The notes under the pieces were generated by a model, which saw only the letters and a list, made by a program, of their open reading frames with translations, did no database searches and was not told the DNA's origin. A stretch of 6,376 nucleotides of DNA from positions 1 to 6,376 of the forward strand of contig DATJEN010000096.1 in NCBI GenBank assembly GCA_035496575.1. Reading direction: 5' to 3'. Every line of letters starts with the position of its first letter. The first letter of the stretch is position 1. Below, one piece after another: positions 1-4,425 of this stretch. The DNA is from PALSA-1355 sp035496575. GTDB taxonomy: Bacteria > Planctomycetota > Planctomycetia > Pirellulales > PALSA-1355. The position numbers and the translations under genes were made by a program.

Positions 1-1
1 C

Positions 2-673
2 CCGGTGCCCGCGGAACTCGACTACGTGTTGTGGCAAGGCCCCGCGCCCGAGCGGCCGTATCACGACAACGTGATTCACTACAACTGGCATTGGTTCTGG
101 AACTGGGGCACCGGGGAGCTCGGCAATAACGGCATCCACTCGCTCGATATCTGCCGCTGGGGCCTGGAGGTCGATTATCCGCGTCGCGTGTCGGCCGGTG
201 GCGGCAAGTATTTCTTTGACGACGACCAGGAAACGCCCGACACGCACGTGGTGACCTATGACTTTGGCGACAAGGCCATCACCTGGGAAGGGCGCAACTG
301 GCATCGCCGCGGCTTCGAGGGCTCGATGTTCGGCATCGGATTTTATGGCGATGGCGGCTCGCTGATCATCGACGGATCGAACTACAAATTGTTCGATCCG
401 GCCGGCAAGCAACTCGTCGATCAGAGCAAGGGCTTTAATAGCCACGATCCCCACTTGTTGAACTTCCTGGCCGCGGTTCGCAGCGGCAGTCGTTTGAACT
501 CCGAGATCGAAGCGGGGCACAAGAGCACGCTGCTGTGCCACCTGGGCAACATCGCTTACCGCACGGGACAAACGTTGGAAATCGACGCCAAGACGGGCCG
601 CATCGAAAATAATCCCGCGGCCGCGCAGTTTTGGTCGCGCGAGTATCGCCCCGGCTGGGAACCGCAGGTATAG
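2..673 (+). CDS. Gfo/Idh/MocA family oxidoreductase, C-terminal part (5' end outside window)
   Basis: This is the C-terminal substrate-binding half of a probable NAD(P)-dependent sugar or polyol dehydrogenase. The reading frame is open to the window edge. A GTG at position 5 is not a start: it encodes V in the running text PVPAELDYVLWQGPAPERP, which is internal in planctomycete members of the family. The segment HWFWNWGTGELGNNGIHSLD carries the Gly-x-His-x-x-Asp element; the His at 137-139 is the expected catalytic-site residue. RWGLEVDYPRRV and the beta-sheet region with THVVTYDFGDKAITWEGR follow, as in the GFO_IDH_MocA C-terminal domain. The Rossmann domain and the EKP motif lie upstream, out of view, as would any Tat signal. 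The stop is TAG at 671-673. The substrate cannot be deduced; many planctomycete paralogues exist and most are uncharacterised. Family assignment is firm, function is not. Confidence 0.87.
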   Translation, partial: PVPAELDYVLWQGPAPERPYHDNVIHYNWHWFWNWGTGELGNNGIHSLDICRWGLEVDYPRRVSAGGGKYFFDDDQETPDTHVVTYDFGDKAITWEGRNWHRRGFEGSMFGIGFYGDGGSLIIDGSNYKLFDPAGKQLVDQSKGFNSHDPHLLNFLAAVRSGSRLNSEIEAGHKSTLLCHLGNIAYRTGQTLEIDAKTGRIENNPAAAQFWSREYRPGWEPQV

Positions 674-717
674 AATCTAGCGGCGGCTTCCTCTCTCCCG
701 TTACCTAGGCAATCTCC

Positions 718-743
718 GCAGGCCAACGACCTTGCGCCTGCGC
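718..743. other. small dyad between the oxidoreductase and CopZ-like genes
   Basis: A 7-bp perfect inverted repeat (cgcaggc at 718-724, gcctgcg at 737-743) encloses a 12-nt loop. It lies 14 nt before the ATG of the CopZ-like gene and 44 nt after the preceding stop. No T-run follows, so it is not a standard intrinsic terminator. It could be a leader hairpin or chance in GC-rich DNA. The rest of the 84-bp gap shows no promoter I would defend. Confidence 0.2.
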
Positions 744-757
744 CCCTTGTCGCACCT

Positions 758-1204
758 ATGAACAAGGCATTCGTCCGCGAGCCCGACGACACCGGCCAAT
801 TGAACTGCCCGGCTTGCGGTTCGCTTGGCATCGCGGTCACGCGCGAGACCTGGTCGGCGCACGTGCGGCCGAGCGTGGGGACACAACTGGCCGAGTCGGC
901 CTTCTTCTGCCCCTTCGCGAAGTGCCAAATCGTTTACTTCGACATGTTCGAGCGGCATATCACGACCGGCGAGTTGCTGCACGGGGTCTATCCCAAGGAC
1001 CCAAGTGCTCCGATCTGTGGGTGTTTCGGCCTGACGATCGAGGATGTGCAGGCGGACGTGGACGAAGGCACGCCGACCCGGGTGCGCGAGCTGTTGGCCA
1101 AAGCCAACTCGCCCGAGGCCCGCTGCCGCACGTGCTCGCCGAGCGGTCAGCCCTGTACGCCCGAGGTGCAGCGGGCGTACATGAAGCTGCGTGGGCTGGC
1201 TTGA
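758..1204 (+). CDS. CopZ-like Zn/[2Fe-2S] cysteine-rich protein without an HMA domain
   Basis: This 148-residue cytoplasmic protein has nine cysteines in a recognisable order: C17-x2-C20, C51-x4-C56, then C87-x-C89, C123-x2-C126 and C133. The first half, with FFCPFAKCQIVYF at 49-61, resembles the zinc-binding zf-CopZ domain. The second half has the C-x-C...C-x2-C spacing (33 residues between pairs) of BFD-like [2Fe-2S] domains. In Archaeoglobus CopZ these two units precede a copper-binding HMA domain, and the whole delivers Cu(I) to a P-type ATPase. Here the protein ends at 148 residues with no HMA domain or MxCxxC motif, and no copper ATPase is visible nearby. A role as an electron-transfer or metal-sensing partner, or as a chaperone with a separately encoded HMA protein, is inference. 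ATG 758 has no clear Shine-Dalgarno site, but it is the first ATG of the frame and keeps all the cysteines. Confidence 0.8.
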   Translation: MNKAFVREPDDTGQLNCPACGSLGIAVTRETWSAHVRPSVGTQLAESAFFCPFAKCQIVYFDMFERHITTGELLHGVYPKDPSAPICGCFGLTIEDVQADVDEGTPTRVRELLAKANSPEARCRTCSPSGQPCTPEVQRAYMKLRGLA

Positions 1205-1260
1205 ATTTAGCGGCAAGCGGTTGATCGGGCATTCGAGGCCGCGCGTTTTCCCGCCTTTTT

Positions 1261-1288
1261 TTGGCCTGTCGGCATTCCCGTGTACAAT
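1261..1288 (+). promoter_or_regulatory. candidate sigma70-type promoter for the PQQ-propeller gene
   Basis: TTGGCC (1261-1266, 4 of 6 to the -35 consensus) and TACAAT (1283-1288, 5 of 6 to the -10 consensus) are 16 nt apart, in the 152-bp gap before the propeller gene. Transcription would begin near 1295, giving a leader of about 60 nt. A run of seven T (1256-1262) sits at the upstream edge. Prediction by eye only. Confidence 0.45.
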
Positions 1289-1289
1289 C

Positions 1290-1329
1290 GACGGCAAGCC
1301 GCGGGAGAGCCGCGCGGCTGTTGCCCGTC
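1290..1329. other. long imperfect hairpin in the leader region of the propeller gene
   Basis: The left arm 1290-1303 (GACGGCAAGCCGCG) pairs with 1313-1329 as three blocks: CGCGGC (1313-1318), TTGCC (1321-1325) and GTC (1327-1329). Bulges of TG (1319-1320) and C (1326) separate them. That gives 14 base pairs around a 9-nt loop. An inner perfect palindrome, AGCCGCGCGGCT, occupies 1308-1319 and offers an alternative fold. The structure starts right after the candidate -10 box and ends 27 nt before the ATG. With no T-run after it, a terminator is unlikely. It could be an mRNA 5' structure or a protein-binding dyad. Confidence 0.4.
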
Positions 1330-1356
1330 CGCGCGACTTTTCCGCAAATTTGTCCC

Positions 1357-2613
1357 ATGGCCCGTCGTGCTGCGTACCGAGCTCTTGCAGCCTGGCTACT
1401 CTTGTTCTGCGCGCTAAGCGCCGAAGAGTGGCCGGCCTGGCGTGGGCAACATCGCGACGGTGTCTCGCCCGTCAAACCGCCGGCCATCTGGCCGGAGACG
1501 CTCGAGGTCGCCTGGCAGGTTGAAGTGGGCCTGGGGCACTCTTCGCCCGTAGTGTCAGACCGGCACGTGTTCATCTTCACTAGGCGCGGCGAAGAGGAAG
1601 TGCTCGCCTCGTACAATCTGGCCGACGGCAAGGAAGCCTGGCACTTCGGCTACACCGCGCCGTACCAGGTGAACCCGGCGGCCGCCACGCACGGCAAAGG
1701 GCCCAAGAGCACGCCAGCCGTTGCCGAGGGGCGTGTGTTCACATTTGGCATTAGCGGCATTCTCACGTGCCGCGAAGCCAAAACCGGCAAGCCGATCTGG
1801 CGCCGCGATTTTTCAAAGCAGTTCCCCACCACGAGCCCGCTGTATGGCGTCGCTATGTCGCCGCTCGTGGTCGAGGACCGTTGCATCGTACACGTGGGTG
1901 GGCACGACCACGGCGCGCTACTGGCCTTGGACGCGCAGAACGGCGAAACCATCTGGACCGCGGGGGACGATGGGCCGGCTTACGCTTCGCCGATTCTCGT
2001 GACGCTCGACGACGTGCGGCAAATCGTCACGCAAACACAAAAGGCTTGCCTCGGCGTCGATTTCGAAGAGGGCAAGGTCCTGTGGCGCATCCCCTTTCAG
2101 ACCGAATATGACCAGAATTCGGTCACGCCCTTGTTCTATGAAGGCTCGCTGATCATCTCGGGTATCAACCGCGGAGTCGACCGCTACCGAGTCGAGTTGA
2201 ACGAAGACGAATGGGAAACCGACAAGGTGTGGGGAGAGCGCGAAGTCTCACTCTACATGAGCTCGCCTGTCGCCGATCGCCAACGCTTGTATGGCTTCTC
2301 GCACCGGCAGAAAGGCCAGCTATTTGCCTTGGACCTCACCACCGGCCAGATGTTGTGGACCAGCGAAGGTCGCCTGGGAGAAAACGCATCGCTCGTCCGC
2401 ACGGGCAAGGACATTTGGGCATTGACGACTGGCGGCGAGCTGATCGTCTTCAAGACCGGAGACAAGCAGTTCGACCAGGTGGCGCGGTACCACGTGGCCG
2501 ATACGCCGACCTGGGCCCATGTCGTCGTGTTGTCCGACGGAGTACTGGTGAAGGACGAGACGAAACTGACCCGTTGGCGCTGGCCCAAGAAGGTTGAATC
2601 CGCGCGGAATTGA
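1357..2613 (+). CDS. exported PQQ-like beta-propeller protein
   Basis: This 418-residue protein resembles the PQQ-repeat/BamB-like propellers that are abundant in planctomycetes. A signal peptide fits residues 1-22 (basic MARR, hydrophobic core ALAAWLLLFCALSA), so the product should act outside the cytoplasm. The 'LFC' before A19 is a poor lipobox. The mature part opens with WPAWRGQHRDGVSP (25-38), the usual entry motif. Blade signatures of the type AxDxxxGxxxW are visible at about 83-97, 136-149, 188-202, 231-245 and 322-336. The frame is open further upstream, to a TTG at 1261, but that extension would bury the signal peptide behind a basic non-conserved stretch; ATG 1357 is preferred despite the lack of a Shine-Dalgarno site. 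No cytochrome c CxxCH motif or clear dehydrogenase active site is seen, so scaffold, sugar-binding or assembly roles are as likely as a quinoprotein enzyme. Confidence 0.85.
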   Translation: MARRAAYRALAAWLLLFCALSAEEWPAWRGQHRDGVSPVKPPAIWPETLEVAWQVEVGLGHSSPVVSDRHVFIFTRRGEEEVLASYNLADGKEAWHFGYTAPYQVNPAAATHGKGPKSTPAVAEGRVFTFGISGILTCREAKTGKPIWRRDFSKQFPTTSPLYGVAMSPLVVEDRCIVHVGGHDHGALLALDAQNGETIWTAGDDGPAYASPILVTLDDVRQIVTQTQKACLGVDFEEGKVLWRIPFQTEYDQNSVTPLFYEGSLIISGINRGVDRYRVELNEDEWETDKVWGEREVSLYMSSPVADRQRLYGFSHRQKGQLFALDLTTGQMLWTSEGRLGENASLVRTGKDIWALTTGGELIVFKTGDKQFDQVARYHVADTPTWAHVVVLSDGVLVKDETKLTRWRWPKKVESARN

Positions 2614-2638
2614 ATTGTCGGCCAGCCGCGGCGATAAT
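2610..2638 (+). promoter_or_regulatory. candidate sigma70-type promoter for the channel gene, overlapping the propeller stop codon
   Basis: TTGAAT (2610-2615, 4 of 6) and GATAAT (2633-2638, 5 of 6) are spaced by the ideal 17 nt. The -35 box covers the TGA stop of the propeller gene (2611-2613). The predicted start of transcription, near 2645, leaves a leader of about 58 nt before ATG 2703. This would let the channel be expressed independently of the gene in front. Prediction by eye only. Confidence 0.45.
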
Positions 2639-2702
2639 CCCGCTCGCCGCAAAGCGCTCGCATGCCATCAACCCTGTGACGAAGAAATCCAGGCCTCGCA
2701 CC

Positions 2703-3470
2703 ATGTCGCGCGAACTACTACGTGAAGTCGCCGCCGAGTTCCTGGGAACGTTAACGCTGATTGCCTTCGGCGTCGGCGTGGTCGCGCAAGTGGTGCTCGG
2801 CGAGGGCAAGACCGGCGAATACTTGTCCATCAATCTCGGCTGGGGCCTGGCCGTCACGATGGGCGCCTACGTGGCGGGCGGCATATCGGGCGCGCATTTG
2901 AATCCTGCCGTTACCCTGGCACTCGCTCTGCACCGCGGCTTCCCGTGGAGCAAGGTGCTGCCGTATTGGGCGGCACAATTCGCTGGCGCATTCGTCGCAT
3001 CGGCGCTCGTCTATGCCACGTACTGCGAGGCGATCGATCACGTCGAGCCGACTGCCCGCACGCTCGTGACGGCCGGTATCTGGTCGACCTATCCGCAAGA
3101 TTACCTGAGCAACTTTCCCGGCGGGTTTGTGGACCAGGTGGTCGGGACAGCGCTCTTGATGCTCGTCATCTTCGCCGTTACCGACGAGCGCAACATGGCA
3201 TTGCCCCCTTCACTCAGCCCCATCGTGGTCGGCCTGGCCGTGCTGGTGATCGGCATGACCTATGGACTGAACGCGGGCTACGCGATCAATCCAGCGCGCG
3301 ATCTCGGCCCGCGCGTGTTCACGTGGCTGGCCGGCTGGGGAACGCAAGTGTTCACCGCGCACGACTCGTGGTGGTGGGTGCCGGTGGTGGGCCCCCTGTG
3401 CGGGGCCGTGGTGGGTGGGTTCTTGTACGACCTTTTGATCACGCGCCTGCACGTCCGCACGCGCATCTGA
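2703..3470 (+). CDS. glpF: MIP-family aquaglyceroporin (glycerol facilitator type)
   Basis: This 255-residue inner-membrane channel has both NPA half-helices, SGAHLNPAV (N67) and GYAINPARDLGP (N196), in the usual six-helix, two-re-entrant-loop layout. Against E. coli GlpF as I remember it, the selectivity-filter positions read W47 (W48), G184 (G191), Y193 (F200) and R199 (R206). The Asp after the second NPAR (D200) is the hallmark of glycerol-conducting rather than water-only members. The Phe-to-Tyr change is also found in animal aquaglyceroporins such as AQP3. The tail PRVFTWLAGWGTQVF closely follows GlpF. ATG 2703 puts MSRELLREVAAEFLGT directly before helix 1; upstream in-frame starts (for example TTG 2610) would add a non-conserved basic leader. 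No glpK or glpD is in view. It lies 89 bp after the propeller gene and converges on the P-II gene with an 18-bp gap. Confidence 0.9.
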   Translation: MSRELLREVAAEFLGTLTLIAFGVGVVAQVVLGEGKTGEYLSINLGWGLAVTMGAYVAGGISGAHLNPAVTLALALHRGFPWSKVLPYWAAQFAGAFVASALVYATYCEAIDHVEPTARTLVTAGIWSTYPQDYLSNFPGGFVDQVVGTALLMLVIFAVTDERNMALPPSLSPIVVGLAVLVIGMTYGLNAGYAINPARDLGPRVFTWLAGWGTQVFTAHDSWWWVPVVGPLCGAVVGGFLYDLLITRLHVRTRI

Positions 3471-3476
3471 TGCGCG
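3460..3476. terminator. possible hairpin between the convergent channel and P-II genes
   Basis: A perfect 7-bp inverted repeat, cgcgcat (3460-3466) and atgcgcg (3470-3476), surrounds a 3-nt loop and spans the TGA of the channel gene. Its position between two convergent genes with an 18-bp gap suits a bidirectional end signal. It lacks a T-run on either strand, so a factor-independent terminator is not well supported. Confidence 0.25.
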
Positions 3477-3488
3477 GCGCAGCGGCAT

Positions 3489-3800
3489 TCAGAAATCGAC
3501 GACTTGGCCGCCGACCGGCAGCACAAAAATCTTGCCATCGCCCATGCGGCCCGTGCGCGCGACTTCGACGATTTTGCGCATCACTTCCTCGACCCGGGTG
3601 TCGTCGATCCACAGCGTGATTTCGACCTTGGGCAGGAAGGCCAGCGAATACTCGCTGTCGGCATACTGGTCGAGATAACTCTTCTGGCGGCCATAGCCTT
3701 TGACTTCGCGCACGCTGCACGCTTCCAACGGCGCGCGCTTCAGACTTTCCAAGACCTTCTCGGCCAGAAAGGGTTTGATGATGGCGATGACTTGCTTCAC
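3489..3800 (-). CDS. P-II family signalling protein with a shortened C terminus
   Basis: This 103-residue trimer-forming regulator would bind ATP/ADP and usually 2-oxoglutarate to report nitrogen, carbon or energy status. The start MKQVIAIIKPF, the block EVKGYGRQK (32-40), the T-loop with Y46, S49, E50 and Y51, FLPKVEI (55-61, K58) and ARTGRMGDGKIFV (81-93) align without gaps to E. coli GlnB. Y51 is the GlnB uridylylation position and S49 the site phosphorylated in cyanobacterial P-II; whether either is used here is unknown. After residue 96 the protein reads GGQVVDF and stops, so the arginines at GlnB positions 98, 101 and 103 are missing; the latter two help hold ATP phosphate. The start is GTG (3798-3800) with a weak CAGGG upstream. 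It lies 75 bp downstream of the ferredoxin gene on the same strand. No amtB or glutamine synthetase gene is visible, so the target is open. Confidence 0.9.
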   Translation of the reverse strand: MKQVIAIIKPFLAEKVLESLKRAPLEACSVREVKGYGRQKSYLDQYADSEYSLAFLPKVEITLWIDDTRVEEVMRKIVEVARTGRMGDGKIFVLPVGGQVVDF

Positions 3801-3837
3801 GCGAGATCGCCCTGGCGAAAAGACAGTCGGAGCGACG

Positions 3838-3849
3838 AAAGCGCGCTTT
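3838..3849. other. 12-bp perfect palindrome upstream of the P-II gene
   Basis: AAAGCGCGCTTT is a perfect palindrome about 38 bp before the GTG start of the P-II gene, in the 75-bp ferredoxin/P-II gap. It could be an operator half-site pair for a dimeric regulator. A single copy in GC-rich DNA could also be chance. Confidence 0.2.
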
Positions 3850-3855
3850 GCGGCC

Positions 3856-3876
3856 AGCGGCGTGTCGCGCGCCGCT
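3856..3876 (-). other. hairpin at the end of the ferredoxin gene
   Basis: Arms agcggcg (3856-3862) and cgccgct (3870-3876) form a perfect 7-bp GC-rich stem with a 7-nt loop, ending on the last base of the ferredoxin TAA. No T-run follows on the minus strand. It might stabilise the ferredoxin 3' end or attenuate read-through into the P-II gene. Confidence 0.3.
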
Positions 3877-4223
3877 TAGCTGAAAAAGTTGTCGCCGTAC
3901 AAATTAAGCGGCGGCTTGGTCTGGACCTCCATGTCTCCGTTCACACGCGTCTGGCAGGCCAGCCGCATCGTGTTCTCGTTGCCGATATAGGCCATCGACA
4001 TCTTGAGCCGCAACCGCTCCAAGGTGCCCATCGGACTGGCATTTTCCATGCCCTTGGTGATCAGCACGCGGCACGAACCGCAACTTCCGAATCCATGACA
4101 GTTCAGAACTTGATTGATGCCGGGATACAGGCCGACGCCGGCCCGAATCGCCTCGCGGCGCAAGTTGGAGCCGTCGGGCACCTGGATTTCTTTCTTCTCC
4201 GAAACGAACTTGATGATGGCCAT
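3876..4223 (-). CDS. [2Fe-2S] ferredoxin-like protein
   Basis: This 115-residue soluble electron carrier has the ferredoxin fold. It carries the cluster motif C42-x5-C48-x2-C51 in the loop NCHGFGSCGSCRV, and the fourth ligand C90 in MRLACQT. The C-x5-C-x2-C spacing is that of adrenodoxin/bacterial [2Fe-2S] ferredoxins, not the C-x4-C of plant photosynthetic ones. The N-terminal strand MAIIKFVSEKKEIQVPDGSNL and helix LRREAIRAG match the fold, and the ending LNLYGDNFFS is not part of a further domain. ATG 4221-4223 is chosen because GGGGA lies 4-8 nt upstream on the minus strand and the fold begins at once. The frame stays open upstream to 4487, but that would run antisense through the phosphodiesterase leader and adds nothing recognisable. 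Redox partners are not visible. It is transcribed towards the P-II gene and divergently from the phosphodiesterase gene. Confidence 0.9.
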   Translation of the reverse strand: MAIIKFVSEKKEIQVPDGSNLRREAIRAGVGLYPGINQVLNCHGFGSCGSCRVLITKGMENASPMGTLERLRLKMSMAYIGNENTMRLACQTRVNGDMEVQTKPPLNLYGDNFFS

Positions 4224-4341
4224 TCGATCCCCACTTCTTCGGAAACCACCGACACGACAATCGCATGAACTTTGTAAATCTACCACAGAATTGCGGGCGA
4301 AAATAGCGGCGGAAACCCGCGATGCCGTAGCGCCCGCGGCG

Positions 4342-4391
4342 ATCCGCGGCCCCCTCGCACCCTGCACGAATGGACGGCCTGGACCGCGGAT
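4342..4391. repeat. 8-bp inverted repeat in the divergent intergenic region
   Basis: ATCCGCGG (4342-4349) and CCGCGGAT (4384-4391) form a perfect inverted repeat with 34 bp between arms. A third CCGCGG lies at 4334-4339. They sit in the 202-bp region between the divergent ferredoxin and phosphodiesterase genes, 34-84 bp before the latter's ATG. The region must hold promoters for both directions, but I found no -35/-10 pair with good spacing on either strand. A regulator site is possible; a GC-rich coincidence is equally so. Confidence 0.25.
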
Positions 4392-4425
4392 GTTAGGTTC
4401 AAACCACCATCCGATTCGGGCGATC

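Noticed and set aside
5..7. GTG as the start codon of the first gene
   Set aside because: It encodes the V of PVPAELDYVLW, an internal stretch of the oxidoreductase family, and the frame continues to the window edge.
1236..1267. Possible intrinsic terminator of the CopZ-like gene (GC-rich stretch followed by seven T)
   Set aside because: A run of seven T is present, but the stem before it is only three pairs plus a mismatch. The AGGCC/GGCCT pair puts the T-run inside the loop, so no convincing hairpin forms.
3504..4268. Long plus-strand open frame across the P-II and ferredoxin region
   Set aside because: It is antisense to two genes with clear family motifs. Its own translation has no recognisable domain and is typical of mirror frames in GC-rich DNA.
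4114..4425. N-terminal extension of the phosphodiesterase
   Set aside because: It would run antisense through the first part of the ferredoxin gene and place about 100 residues before an evident signal peptide.
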